Source: Cellulomonas shaoxiangyii
GTDB taxonomy: Bacteria; Actinomycetota; Actinomycetes; Actinomycetales; Cellulomonadaceae
Length of the DNA stretch: 64,000 bases
NCBI RefSeq assembly: GCF_004798685.1
Contig: NZ_CP039291.1
Span: forward strand, 620,001 to 684,000
Direction of reading: 5' to 3'
The position numbers and the translations under genes are program-made. The notes under the pieces are model-generated. The model made no database searches and was not told the origin of the DNA. It was given only the letters and a program-made list of their open reading frames with translations. This document shows positions 24,182 to 32,907 of the stretch, piece after piece. Numbering within the stretch: the stretch's first letter is position 1; every line of letters starts with the position of its first letter.

Positions 24182-25321
24182 TCAGCTGGTGAGCAGGCGC
24201 AGGCCGTAGGCCTGCAGGATCTCGTTCACCGGCTGGAAGTACGTCGTGCCGCCGGTGCGGCAGTTGCCGTTGCCGCCCGACGTGACGCCCTGTGCCTGGT
24301 TGCCCGCGAGCAGCGAGCCCCCGGAGTCGCCGGGCTCGGCGCAGACCGTCGTGCGGATCAGCCCGGACACCGTCCCCTGCGAGTAGCGGACGGAGGCGTT
24401 GTAGGCCTGCACGGTCCCGCAGCGCCAGCCCGTGGTGCTGCCCGAGCGGCAGACGTAGGCGCCGACGACCGCCTGGGTCGACCCGCGGACCGCGACACGG
24501 CCGCCGGAGTAGTTGTTCACCGCGCCGATCAGCGTGTTGCCCGAGCCGACCTGCACCCAGGCGTAGTCGTTGCCGGGGAAGGACGAGCCGCGGAACGTGC
24601 CGTTCGGGCTGCTGGTCGTGGCGCCCGTGCGGCCGCAGTGGCCGGCGGTCACGAAGCCGCCCTGGACCGTGAACCCGACCGAGCAGCGGCTCCCGCTGCC
24701 GATGTAGTAGGCGTTGCCGCCGAGCACGTTGATGAAGGTCGTGGGCGCGGTGGCCGTGGTGGACAGCCGCACCGCCTCGGCCGGTACCCCGGCCGCGGCG
24801 ACGAGCGCGGCCGCGGCCGCGGTGTCCTGCCCGACGGCCTCGACGACCACCGTGTTGGCGGGGACGTCGACGTACCAGGTGGCGACGTCGGCGGGCAGGC
24901 CGGCGGCGTCGAGCCGCGCGCCGACGGCCTCGAGCTGGGCGAGGGAGCGCGACGCGGCGACGGCCGTCACGCCCTGTGCCATGGGGCCCCGCACGCGCTG
25001 GGGTGCGGTCGACGCGACGTGGACCGTGCCGGCGGCCGGGTCGAGCCACGCGCCGGCGTAGGTGTCGCCGAGCGCCTGGGACAGCGTCCGGACGCGGGTC
25101 GCGGCGTCGGCCTGGAAGCTGAGCCGCTGGAGGGCCTTCTCCCGGGGGACGCCGAGGTCGCGCTCCAGCGCGTCGATCATCTCGGCGGGGACGTCGGACG
25201 CCGGCGCCGGTCCGGCGGCCGGGGCGGGGGCCGCGCCGCTCCCGGCGGCGAGCGGTCCGAGCAGCATGGCGAGTGCCGCGGTGGCGGTGATCGCGATGCG
25301 CCTGGGGCGGTTCAGGTTCAT
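24182..25321 (-). CDS. secreted S1-family serine protease with pro-domain
   Basis: A 379-residue chymotrypsin-like protease of the streptogrisin/alpha-lytic type. Signal peptide to about residue 31, a pro-region of ~160 residues (foldase type, with YAGAWLDPAAGTVHVAST), then the mature enzyme: His in FVTAGHCGRTG (about 228), Asp in GNDYAWVQV (about 254), Ser in AEPGDSGGSLLAG (about 332). Six Cys can form disulfides. ATG 25321 gives the clean signal peptide; the upstream in-frame ATG does not. A -10-like TAGCGT lies at 25359-25364 (minus) and an inverted repeat GTGAC-N7-GTCAC at 25344-25360. Confidence 0.92.
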   Translation of the reverse strand: MNLNRPRRIAITATAALAMLLGPLAAGSGAAPAPAAGPAPASDVPAEMIDALERDLGVPREKALQRLSFQADAATRVRTLSQALGDTYAGAWLDPAAGTVHVASTAPQRVRGPMAQGVTAVAASRSLAQLEAVGARLDAAGLPADVATWYVDVPANTVVVEAVGQDTAAAAALVAAAGVPAEAVRLSTTATAPTTFINVLGGNAYYIGSGSRCSVGFTVQGGFVTAGHCGRTGATTSSPNGTFRGSSFPGNDYAWVQVGSGNTLIGAVNNYSGGRVAVRGSTQAVVGAYVCRSGSTTGWRCGTVQAYNASVRYSQGTVSGLIRTTVCAEPGDSGGSLLAGNQAQGVTSGGNGNCRTGGTTYFQPVNEILQAYGLRLLTS

Positions 25322-25343
25322 GGGGGGCTGCCTCTCGTCGGTG

Positions 25344-25360
25344 GTGACCGTGCGTGTCAC
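25344..25360. promoter_or_regulatory. inverted repeat at the S1 protease promoter
   Basis: GTGAC-N7-GTCAC lies directly downstream of the -10-like TAGCGT (25364 to 25359, minus strand) and 22 bp before the ATG, where a repressor would block transcription. Confidence 0.4.
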
Positions 25361-25443
25361 GCTAGGTCATGACCGACGTCACACCACATCCCGCCTGGGT
25401 CATACCGCGGGTGCGCTGCCCGGGCGCACGGGGCTGCGCGACG

Positions 25444-26388
25444 TCACACGGCCCGCACGGCCTGCGGCGCGACGGCGAGGCCTCGCGGTCCGGCGGCCGC
25501 CGCGAGGCCGTCCGTGCGGGCGGCGCGCGCCGCCGCGAGCAACGCGGCCCGGAGCGTCTCCGGCACGGTGTCGTGCACCGCGAGCCACGTCGACCACAGC
25601 AGCGGACGCCCGCGCAGCGCGACGGCGCGAACCCCGTCGAGCGGGGCGCCGAACGGCTGCGCGAGGCCCACCCCGGCCCCCGAGCGGACCAGCTCGAGGC
25701 CTGCCGACCGGTCGCACTCGCTCGGCGCGTGCGGCGCGAAGCCCGCGCGGGCGCACGCCGCCACGAAGCACGCCGTGAAGCAGCTGTCGCCGGGCGCCTT
25801 CAGCCACCGCTCGTCGGCGAACGCGGCCAGGTCGGCCTCGTCGGGGCTCGCGTGGTCCGTCGGCACCAGGACCTGCACGGCGTCCGTGCCGACGAGCCAC
25901 CAGTGCACGCCGGACGCCGCCGGCGGCAGCGCGTCGGCGCACATGCCGACCAGCAGGGCGTCGTGCGTGCCCGAGGCGAGGTCGTTCGTGGCGCCCGCCG
26001 CCGACCACGCGGTGCGCAGGACGGCCCGGCCGGAGCAGCCGCCGTCGACCCGGCGGGCGAACGCCGCGGCGAGCGCGGACCCGACCACGGCGACCCGCAG
26101 TCCGTCCGGCACCTGGCCGCACCGCGCGAGCCGGTGCGCGTCCAGCACCAGGGCGTCCATGGCGGGCAGGAGCGTGCGTGCGCGCTCGAGCACGAGTGCG
26201 CCGAGCGGTGTGAGGTGCACGCCCCGGTGGTCGCGCACGAAGACGGGACCGCCGAGCGTGCGGTCGATGCGCGAGAGCTGGGCGCTGAGGGCCGGCTGGG
26301 CGAGGCCCAGGGCCGCGGCCGCCTTGGTCACGCTGCCGTGCTCGGCGACCGTGGCGACCATCCGGAGGTGCCGCACCTCGAGCTCCAT
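25444..26388 (-). CDS. LysR-family transcriptional regulator
   Basis: A 314-residue LTTR. The winged helix is at residues 1-60 (HLRMVATVAEHGSVTKAAAA, LGLAQPALSAQLSRIDRTLG), followed by the linker and a periplasmic-binding-like effector domain. It is divergent from the LLM oxidoreductase gene, its probable target, with a perfect inverted repeat between them. Effector unknown. A TACCCT element 8 nt before the ATG could make its own transcript leaderless. Confidence 0.88.
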   Translation of the reverse strand: MELEVRHLRMVATVAEHGSVTKAAAALGLAQPALSAQLSRIDRTLGGPVFVRDHRGVHLTPLGALVLERARTLLPAMDALVLDAHRLARCGQVPDGLRVAVVGSALAAAFARRVDGGCSGRAVLRTAWSAAGATNDLASGTHDALLVGMCADALPPAASGVHWWLVGTDAVQVLVPTDHASPDEADLAAFADERWLKAPGDSCFTACFVAACARAGFAPHAPSECDRSAGLELVRSGAGVGLAQPFGAPLDGVRAVALRGRPLLWSTWLAVHDTVPETLRAALLAAARAARTDGLAAAAGPRGLAVAPQAVRAV

Positions 26389-26418
26389 GACGCTTGAGGG
26401 TAGGACGACGGGTGGGTG

Positions 26419-26438
26419 GTGTCACGATTCCGTGACAC
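26419..26438. promoter_or_regulatory. LysR-type operator
   Basis: GTGTCAC-GATTCC-GTGACAC is a perfect 7-bp inverted repeat with a 6-bp centre and contains the T-N11-A pattern. It sits 31 bp from the LysR start and 46 bp from the LLM gene start. Confidence 0.65.
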
Positions 26439-26471
26439 AACGGTGCGCATGCTGCGTGACCCCCCGTCGGC

Positions 26472-26477
26472 TAGCGT
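26472..26477 (+). promoter_or_regulatory. -10 element for a leaderless start
   Basis: TAGCGT lies 6 nt before the GTG at 26484 and about 34 bp after the LysR-type operator, a good position for activation. Confidence 0.5.
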
Positions 26478-26483
26478 GCCGGT

Positions 26484-27383
26484 GTGGTGAGGGTCGGGAT
26501 CGTGCTGCTGCCCCAGGAGCGGTGGTCGACGGCGCGCGAGCGCTGGCGACGCGCCGAGGACTACGGCTTCGACCACGCGTGGACCTACGACCACCTGGCC
26601 TGGCGCGACCTCGCCGACGAGCCGTGGTTCGCCACGGTGCCGCTGCTGGCCGCCGCCGCGGCGGTCACCGAGCGCATCGGCCTCGGTACGTGGGTCGCGT
26701 CGCCGAACTTCCGTCACCCCGTGCCGTTCGCGAAGGACGTCATGGGTCTCGACGACGTGTCCGGCGGGCGGTTCGTGCTGGGCGTGGGGGCGGGCGGCGA
26801 GGGGTGGGACGCCGGGGTCCTGGGCCCCGCGCCGACCCGCGGTGAGCGCACGCGCCGGTTCGCGGAGTTCCTCGAGGTGCTCGACGCGCTGCTCACGCAG
26901 CCCGTCACCGAGCACGCCGGCGAGTTCTACACGGCGCACGCGGCGCGCATGGTGCCGGGCACGCTCGCGCGGCCCCGCACGCCGTTCGTCGTCGCGGCCA
27001 ACGGGCCGCGCGGCATGGCGCTCGCGGCGCGGCACGGGCAGGGCTGGGCCACCTACGGGCCTGTCGCCGGCGACGAGGGCGTCGGCGCGCAGGAGGCGTG
27101 GTGGGACGGGCTCGCGCAGATGGCGGACGCCTTCGACGCGGTCGAGCGCGCGGCGGGCGTGCACGTGCCGCGGTGGCTGAGCCTCGACGGCGCGCCGACG
27201 TTCTCGCTGACGGACGCCGACCTCGCGGCCGAGGGCGTCGAGCGGGCCGCCGCGCTCGGCTTCGGCGACGTGGTCGTGCACTGGCCGCGCGCGGAGGGCG
27301 TCTACGCCGGTGACGAGCGCGAGCTCGAGCGGTTCGCGGGGATGCTGCCGCGCCTGCGGGCGCTGGAGCCGGCCGCGCGCTGA
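26484..27383 (+). CDS. LLM-class flavin-dependent oxidoreductase
   Basis: A 299-residue TIM-barrel enzyme of the bacterial luciferase/F420 family: VRVGIVLLPQERW, AEDYGFDHAWTYDHLAWRDL, TERIGLGTWVASPNFRHPVP, DDVSGGRFVLGVGAGGEGWD and PFVVAANGPRGMALAARHGQ. It would use FMNH2 or F420; cofactor and substrate cannot be told. GTG 26484 (or 26487) follows a leaderless promoter. It is convergent with galE, and a short GC hairpin lies in the 39-bp gap. Confidence 0.82.
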   Translation: MVRVGIVLLPQERWSTARERWRRAEDYGFDHAWTYDHLAWRDLADEPWFATVPLLAAAAAVTERIGLGTWVASPNFRHPVPFAKDVMGLDDVSGGRFVLGVGAGGEGWDAGVLGPAPTRGERTRRFAEFLEVLDALLTQPVTEHAGEFYTAHAARMVPGTLARPRTPFVVAANGPRGMALAARHGQGWATYGPVAGDEGVGAQEAWWDGLAQMADAFDAVERAAGVHVPRWLSLDGAPTFSLTDADLAAEGVERAAALGFGDVVVHWPRAEGVYAGDERELERFAGMLPRLRALEPAAR

Positions 27384-27422
27384 GGCCGCGGCCGGCTCCC
27401 CTCCCGCAGGGGGAGGCCGCCG

Positions 27423-28409
27423 TCAGGCGCTCGCGCGCCGGTGCGCGTCCCAGGCGCTCGCGACCATGTCGGCGGCCGTGTGCCGCATCCGCCAGTCGAG
27501 GTCGCGCGCGGCGGCCTCGCCGGAGGCGACGATGCGCGCGGGGTCGCCGGGGCGGCGCGGTGCGAGCTCCGGCTCGAACGCGATGCCGGTGACCTCGGCG
27601 ACCGTCGTCATGACCTGCCGGACGGAGAGGCCGTCGCCCGAGCCGAGGTTGTAGACGCGCTCCAGCTCGCGGCCGGCCGCGAGCGCCTGCGCCGCGGCGA
27701 CGTGCGAGACGGCGAGGTCCCCGACGTGGACGTAGTCGCGCACGCACGTGCCGTCGGGCGTCGGGTAGTCGGTGCCGTTGATGCGCGGCGTGCGACCGGA
27801 CGCGAGCGCGTCGAGCACGAGCGGGAAGAGGTTGTGCGGGCTGGAGTCGAACAGGTCGGCGTGGCCCGAGCCGACGACGTTGAAGTAGCGCAGCGACGTG
27901 TGGCGCAGGCCCGTGGCGCGGCCCTGGTCGCGCAGCAGCCACTCGCCGATGAGCTTCGACTCGCCGTAGGGCGACTCGGGCGCGGTGGCGGTCGCCTCGG
28001 TCACGACGTCGACGTCCGGGGTGCCGTAGACGGCGGCGGAGGAGGAGAAGACGATGCTGCCGACGCCCGCGTCGGCCATCGCGGCGAGCAGGTGCGCCGT
28101 GCCGGTGACGTTCTGCTCGTACGTGTGCAGCGGCCGCTGGACCGAGACGCCCGCGTACTTGAAGCCGGCGAGGTGCACCACGCCCGTGACGCCGTGCTGG
28201 AGGAGCGCCGCCCGCACCGCGTCGGTGTCGACCACGGACGCCTCGACGAGCGGCACGCCGTCGGGGACGAAGCCCCGGTGGCCGCTCGAGAGGTCGTCGA
28301 GCACGACCGGTGCCAGCGTGGTGTCACCGGTCCGCTCCACCGCGTCGAGGAGCGCCCGCACCACGTGCGCCCCGATGTATCCCGCTCCGCCCGTCACCAT
28401 CCACGTCAT
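27423..28409 (-). CDS. galE: UDP-glucose 4-epimerase
   Basis: A 328-residue short-chain dehydrogenase-type epimerase. MTWMVTGGAGYIGAHVVRAL is the NAD-binding start, followed by VVLDDLSSGHRGFV, VVHLAGFKYAGVSVQRPL, FSSSAAVYGTPD and the catalytic SPYGESKLIGEW (Tyr-x-x-x-Lys). Interconverts UDP-glucose and UDP-galactose for cell-envelope sugars and galactose use. ATG 28409 is preferred to an upstream in-frame ATG because it gives the canonical N-terminus and a TACCCT -10 lies exactly 6 nt before it. Divergent from the carotenoid cluster. Confidence 0.93.
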   Translation of the reverse strand: MTWMVTGGAGYIGAHVVRALLDAVERTGDTTLAPVVLDDLSSGHRGFVPDGVPLVEASVVDTDAVRAALLQHGVTGVVHLAGFKYAGVSVQRPLHTYEQNVTGTAHLLAAMADAGVGSIVFSSSAAVYGTPDVDVVTEATATAPESPYGESKLIGEWLLRDQGRATGLRHTSLRYFNVVGSGHADLFDSSPHNLFPLVLDALASGRTPRINGTDYPTPDGTCVRDYVHVGDLAVSHVAAAQALAAGRELERVYNLGSGDGLSVRQVMTTVAEVTGIAFEPELAPRRPGDPARIVASGEAAARDLDWRMRHTAADMVASAWDAHRRASA

Positions 28410-28415
28410 GGCACC

Positions 28416-28421
28416 AGGGTA
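28416..28421 (-). promoter_or_regulatory. -10 element for galE
   Basis: On the minus strand TACCCT is followed by 6 nt and the galE ATG, with no Shine-Dalgarno sequence. Confidence 0.5.
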
Positions 28422-28450
28422 GCCCGCGCGGGGCGGGTTTCCAACAGGAT

Positions 28451-28546
28451 CGAACATGACCGAACAGTTCTACACATCCTGCATCCGGCGGACGTCGGCG
28501 CCCGGAAGCACCCTGTGGCGGCGATGCACATGCTCAGTATGCTGAG
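28451..28546. promoter_or_regulatory. control region of the carotenoid operon
   Basis: The divergent galE-crtE gap is AT-richer than its surroundings. It contains GAAC-N6-GAACAGTTC (28452-28470), where GAAC-A-GTTC is an inverted repeat, and CTCAG-TATG-CTGAG (28533-28546) 25 bp before the crtE ATG. Either may bind a regulator of the crt genes; no regulator gene lies in the cluster. Confidence 0.45.
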
Positions 28547-28571
28547 TAATCCGAGCGGGGGACGGTGGCGC

Positions 28572-29801
28572 ATGGACGAGCGGGACGCGCAGGACGGCAC
28601 GGCGGTGGGCGACGCGCCCACCGGTCTGGCGGGTCGGGGCCTCGTCGCTCCCGGGGGCACGGCGGCGGCCGCGGACCTGCGCGGCGCGCACGCCCGGGAC
28701 GCGCAGGCCCCCGGCGCGCACGCCCGTGACGCGCAGGCCCGGGCCGCGCTCGCGCACCGCGTCGAGCACGTCACCGCGGCCGCCGAGCGGCTGCTGGTGC
28801 AGGCCGTCGAGGACCGCGTGCGCCACGGCCGGGACCTCGCCCCCGAGCACGGCCGGCTGTGGTCCGACCTCGGGTCCGTGCTGGGCGGCAAGCTCATGCG
28901 GCCCCGCCTGACCGTCACCGCCTACCTCGGGCTCGGCGGCACCGACGTCGACGCGGTGGCGCCCGTCGCCGCGGCGCAGGAGATGCTGCACACCGCGATG
29001 CTCGTCCACGACGACCTGCTGGACCACGACGAGGTCCGCCGCGGCCGGCCCAACGTCGCCGGGGTGACCCGCGCCCGCCTGGCCGCCGCGGGCGTCACGG
29101 GCACGGCGCAGCACGAGCAGGCCGGTGCCGCCGCGCTGCTCGCGGGGGACGCCGCGCTCGCGCAGGCCTTCGCCCTCGTGGCGGGGGCGGCGGTGCCCGC
29201 GCACCTCGTCGGCGAGCTCGTCCGGCTGCTGGCCGCCGGGGTGGACACGACGGTCGCCGGCGAGCTGCTCGACGTGCGCGCCGAGGTGCAGGCGCTCGCC
29301 GACGTCGACACGCTGCTCGTCGCGCAGCTCAAGACCGCGGCCTACTCGTTCCGCGTGCCCCTCGAGTCCGGTGCCGTCCTGGCCGGCGCGTCGCGCGCGC
29401 ACCGGATCGCGCTCGCGCTGGTCGGCACCGCGCTGGGCCTGGCCTACCAGCTCACCGACGACGACCTCGGGGTCTTCGGCGACCCCGCGGCGACGGGCAA
29501 GTCCGTGCTGTCCGACCTGCGCTCGGGCAAGCGGACCGAGCTCCTGCGGCTGACCTGGGCACGCACGGGCGCGTCGGGGCGGGCGGTGCTGCGCGCGCAC
29601 GTCGGGCTGTCCGACCTCGACGACGCCGGCGCGGCTCGCGTGCGCGACGTCATGCGCAGCTGCGGGGCGCTCGACGAGGCCCGCGCGCTCACCCGCCGGA
29701 CCGCCGGCATCGCGCGTACCCTCGCGACCACGACGTTGCCCGAGCCGCTCGCGGGGTACCTCGCGGGGGTCGTGGACGACCTCGTGGCACGGGGGCACTG
29801 A
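28572..29801 (+). CDS. crtE: geranylgeranyl (polyprenyl) diphosphate synthase
   Basis: A 409-residue prenyltransferase making the C20 precursor of carotenoids. The two Asp-rich motifs are LVHDDLLDHDEVRRG (first, DDxxD) and YQLTDDDLGVFGD (second), with GGKLMRPRL as the diphosphate-binding segment. An N-terminal extension of ~60 residues is low complexity and contains a duplicated HARDAQA block, so the core starts near residue 65. GGGGGACGG lies upstream of the ATG. First gene of the crt operon. Confidence 0.9.
   Translation: MDERDAQDGTAVGDAPTGLAGRGLVAPGGTAAAADLRGAHARDAQAPGAHARDAQARAALAHRVEHVTAAAERLLVQAVEDRVRHGRDLAPEHGRLWSDLGSVLGGKLMRPRLTVTAYLGLGGTDVDAVAPVAAAQEMLHTAMLVHDDLLDHDEVRRGRPNVAGVTRARLAAAGVTGTAQHEQAGAAALLAGDAALAQAFALVAGAAVPAHLVGELVRLLAAGVDTTVAGELLDVRAEVQALADVDTLLVAQLKTAAYSFRVPLESGAVLAGASRAHRIALALVGTALGLAYQLTDDDLGVFGDPAATGKSVLSDLRSGKRTELLRLTWARTGASGRAVLRAHVGLSDLDDAGAARVRDVMRSCGALDEARALTRRTAGIARTLATTTLPEPLAGYLAGVVDDLVARGH
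28683..28740 (+). repeat. two-copy 30-bp repeat in the crtE N-terminal extension
   Basis: The 28-nt block at 28683-28710 recurs at 28713-28740 with one mismatch, encoding GAHARDAQA twice. In-frame and without effect on the catalytic core. Confidence 0.85.
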
Positions 29802-29804
29802 CCG

Positions 29805-30899
29805 GTGCGGACGGACGCGAGGCACGCGGACGACCCGCCGGGACCGGCGTCCGCGCCGCCGCCGACGACCGGCGACGGCACGGACGAGCACGGGGACGGG
29901 CGCGGCGGGCACCGCCGCGCGGCACGGAGGGACGCCACGGACGGCATGCGCACACCCCACGACGGCGCAGCGGGCGCGCGCCTGTACGACGCCACCGCCG
30001 CCCGCGCGAGCGCGGTCGTGCTGCGCGCGTACTCGACGTCGTTCGGGGTGGGCACGCGCCTGCTCGGGCCGCGCACGCGCCGCGACATCGAGGCCGTGTA
30101 CGCGCTCGTGCGGCTCGCGGACGAGGTCGTCGACACCTACCGCGGACCGGACGCCGGCGCGGAGCTCGACGAGCTCGAGGCGCAGACGGCGCGGGCGCTC
30201 GTGAGCGGCTACTCGACCAACGTCGTCGTGCACGCGTTCGCGGGCACCGCCCGGCGCACGGGCATCGGCCACGCCGAGGTCGACCCGTTCTTCGCGTCGA
30301 TGCGCGCCGACCTGACCGTGCGCGCCCACGACCGCGCGAGCTACGAGCGGTACGTCTACGGCTCGGCGGAGGTCGTCGGGCTCATGTGCCTGCGCGTGTT
30401 CCTCGACGCCGAGCGCGGCCCGGGCGACCCGCCCGCCGAGCCCACCGCCACCGCCGTCGCGGGCGCCCGCGGGCTCGGCGCCGCGTTCCAGAAGATCAAC
30501 TTCCTGCGCGACCTGGGCGCGGACCGCGGCGACCTCGGGCGCAGCTACTTCCCCGGCGTCGACCCCGAGCACCTGACCGACGCGGACGTGCGCGCGGTGC
30601 TCGACGAGGTCGCGCAGGACCTCGCCGTCGCGCGCGCCGGCCTGCCCGAGCTGCCGGCGCGCGCGCGGGTCGCGGTGGCGGCGACGCTCGCGCTGTACGA
30701 GCGGCTGCTCGACCGCCTGGCGGACACGCCGGCGCAGGACCTGGAGGGACGACGCGTGCGGGTGCCGGGACGGGAGAAGGCGGTGGTGGTCGGCGGCGTC
30801 GTCGGCCGGGCGGTGGCCGGGGCGGCGGTGCGGCGCGGGCGGCCGGTGGTGTCGCGGGTGACGACGGCCGTGCGCTCGGCGGCGGGGTGGCGCGCGTGA
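29805..30899 (+). CDS. crtB: phytoene synthase
   Basis: A 364-residue squalene/phytoene synthase joining two GGPP to phytoene. Motifs: LRAYSTSFGVGTRLL, VYALVRLADEVVDTYRG (first Asp-rich motif), YVYGSAEVVGLMCLRVF, and AFQKINFLRDLGADRGDLGR (second Asp-rich motif). The GTG at 29805 is 3 bp after crtE, fitting coupling, but residues 1-47 are disordered; ATG 29946 would give a 317-residue protein of normal family length. Overlaps crtI by 4 nt. Confidence 0.9.
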   Translation: MRTDARHADDPPGPASAPPPTTGDGTDEHGDGRGGHRRAARRDATDGMRTPHDGAAGARLYDATAARASAVVLRAYSTSFGVGTRLLGPRTRRDIEAVYALVRLADEVVDTYRGPDAGAELDELEAQTARALVSGYSTNVVVHAFAGTARRTGIGHAEVDPFFASMRADLTVRAHDRASYERYVYGSAEVVGLMCLRVFLDAERGPGDPPAEPTATAVAGARGLGAAFQKINFLRDLGADRGDLGRSYFPGVDPEHLTDADVRAVLDEVAQDLAVARAGLPELPARARVAVAATLALYERLLDRLADTPAQDLEGRRVRVPGREKAVVVGGVVGRAVAGAAVRRGRPVVSRVTTAVRSAAGWRA

Positions 30900-32554
30900 G
30901 CGGGCCCGTGCGGGTCGTCGTCGTCGGCGGCGGTGTCGGCGGGCTGACGACGGCGGCGCTGCTCGCGCGCGGCGGTGCGCACGTCACGCTCCTGGAGCGG
31001 CACGAGCGCGTGGGCGGGCGCGCGGGCACGTGGGAGGTCGACGGCTTCCGGTTCGACACCGGGCCGTCGTGGTGGTTCATGCCCGAGGTCATGGAGCACA
31101 CGTTCGCCCTGCTCGGGCGGCGGCTGTCCGACGAGCTGGACCTCGTGCCCCTCGACCCGGCCTACCGGCTGTTCCCGGAGCCGGGGACGGAGCCGGCCGT
31201 CGAGCCGTTCGACGTCACGGCCGACCGGGACGCGAACGCCGCACGCTTCGAGGCGCTCGAGCCCGGCGCCGGCGACGCGATGCGGCGGTTCGTCGACGAG
31301 GCCTCCGACGCGTACCGCGTCGCGCTCGACCACTTCCTCTACACGACGTTCGAGCGGCCCGACCGGGCGCTGTCGGCCGACGTCCTGCGCCGCGGCGGCG
31401 CGCTGGCCCGGCTCCTGACGCAGTCGCTCGCCGACAAGGTCGCGGGGACCGTGCAGCACCCGGTGCTGCGGCAGGTGCTCAGCTACCACGCGGTGTTCCT
31501 CGGCTCGTCGCCGTACCGCGTGCCGGCGCTGTACAGCCTCATGACGCACCTCGACCTCGCGGCGGGCGTCTCCTACCCGCGGGGCGGGGTGTACCGGCTC
31601 GTCGAGGCGCTGGAGAAGGCGGCCGTGGAGGAGGGCGTCGACGTGCGGACGGGCGCCGACGTGGTCGCGATCGACGTCGAGGACGCGCCCCGCTCGCTCC
31701 GCCACCCCCGCCGCACGGGCCGGGCTCGGGGCGTCCACCTGGCCGACGGGACGTTCGTGCCGGCGGACGTCGTGGTGTCGGGCGCCGACCGGCACCACAC
31801 CGAGACGGCGCTGCTCGACGCGCGGCACGCGGACCTGCCCGACGCGGCGTGGGGCGCCCGCGGGCCGGGCATCTCCGCGCTGCTCGTGATGGCCGGGGTG
31901 CGCGGGGAGCTGCCGGAGCTGCGCCACCACTCGCTGTTCTTCACGCGGGACTGGCCGGCGAACTTCGAGGCCATCCTCGGCACGGGCCGCTCGACACCGG
32001 CGGACGGGCTGCGCGTGCCGGACGTCGCGTCCGTCTACGTCTCGCGCACCACCGCGACCGACCCGACGGCCGCGCCGCCCGGGCACGAGAACGTCTTCCT
32101 GCTCGTCCCGTTCCCCGCGGACGCGTCGATCGGCGCCCGGCCGGGCGAGCTCGACGCGCACGCCGACCGGTTCCTCGACCAGGTGGGCGCCTGGGCGGGG
32201 GTGCCGGACCTGCGCTCGCGGGTCGTCGTGCGGCGCGTCGTGGGCCCGGCCGACTTCGCCCGCGACCTGCACGCGTGGCGCGGCACCGCGCTCGGCATGG
32301 AGCACACGCTGCGCCAGTCCGCGATGTTCCGGCCGGGCGTCAGCTCGCGGCACGTGCCGAACCTGCTGCACGTGGGCGGCGGGACGATGCCCGGCGTCGG
32401 AGTGCCGATGGTGCTCATCGGCGCCGAGCTGGTCGCGAAGCGGCTGCTCGGGGAGACGTCGGCGCGCCCGCTGCCGGCGCCGCTGCGGCCCGGGTACCTC
32501 GCTGCCGCGCTGCCGCGGGGCCTGTGGAGCGACGTCGCGGCGGACCGCGGGTGA
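30896..32554 (+). CDS. crtI: phytoene desaturase
   Basis: A 552-residue FAD-dependent desaturase that turns phytoene into lycopene. N-terminal dinucleotide-binding motif VVVVGGGVGGLTTAALLARG and ERVGGRAGTWEVDGFRFDTG; GVSYPRGGVYRLVEALEKAA and, at the C-terminus, NLLHVGGGTMPGVGVPMVLI are the bacterial CrtI signature. Starts at GTG in a GTGA overlap with crtB and ends in a GTGA overlap with crtYe. Confidence 0.93.
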   Translation: MSGPVRVVVVGGGVGGLTTAALLARGGAHVTLLERHERVGGRAGTWEVDGFRFDTGPSWWFMPEVMEHTFALLGRRLSDELDLVPLDPAYRLFPEPGTEPAVEPFDVTADRDANAARFEALEPGAGDAMRRFVDEASDAYRVALDHFLYTTFERPDRALSADVLRRGGALARLLTQSLADKVAGTVQHPVLRQVLSYHAVFLGSSPYRVPALYSLMTHLDLAAGVSYPRGGVYRLVEALEKAAVEEGVDVRTGADVVAIDVEDAPRSLRHPRRTGRARGVHLADGTFVPADVVVSGADRHHTETALLDARHADLPDAAWGARGPGISALLVMAGVRGELPELRHHSLFFTRDWPANFEAILGTGRSTPADGLRVPDVASVYVSRTTATDPTAAPPGHENVFLLVPFPADASIGARPGELDAHADRFLDQVGAWAGVPDLRSRVVVRRVVGPADFARDLHAWRGTALGMEHTLRQSAMFRPGVSSRHVPNLLHVGGGTMPGVGVPMVLIGAELVAKRLLGETSARPLPAPLRPGYLAAALPRGLWSDVAADRG

Positions 32555-32907
32555 TCGGGTTCGCGTACCTGGCGGCGCTGCTCGTCTCGCTCGGCTGCCT
32601 CGCGCTGTGCGACCACCGGTGGCGGCTGGCGTTCTTCGCCGACGCGCGCCGGGCGGCGTGGACCGTGGGGACCGGGGTCGTCGCGTTCCTGCTGTGGGAC
32701 GTCGCCGGGCTGCTGCTGGGGATCTTCGCCCGCGGGGACTCGCCGCACCTGACGGGCCTGCTGCTGGCGCCGGAGCTGCCGGTCGAGGAGGCGTTCTTCC
32801 TGACGCTGCTCTGCTACGTGTCCCTGCTCGCGTGGCGAGGGCTCGAGCGGGCGGCGTCGGCACGCGCCGAGCGGGCGCGGGGCGTCGGCGCGGGGGGCGC
32901 CCGGTGA
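32551..32907 (+). CDS. crtYe: C50 carotenoid epsilon-cyclase subunit, CrtYe-like
   Basis: A 118-residue membrane protein with three helices and the cyclase motif PELPVEEAFFLTLLCY (PVEE). It is one half of the heterodimeric lycopene-type cyclase found in C50 carotenoid producers such as Corynebacterium and Micrococcus; the partner is the next gene. Coupled on both sides by 4-nt overlaps. Epsilon versus gamma ring specificity cannot be read from the sequence. Confidence 0.82.
   Translation: MIGFAYLAALLVSLGCLALCDHRWRLAFFADARRAAWTVGTGVVAFLLWDVAGLLLGIFARGDSPHLTGLLLAPELPVEEAFFLTLLCYVSLLAWRGLERAASARAERARGVGAGGAR

Noticed and set aside
28859..30895. Long open frame before the crtI start
   Set aside because: The frame overlaps crtE and crtB in another phase; CrtI homology begins at GTG 30896.
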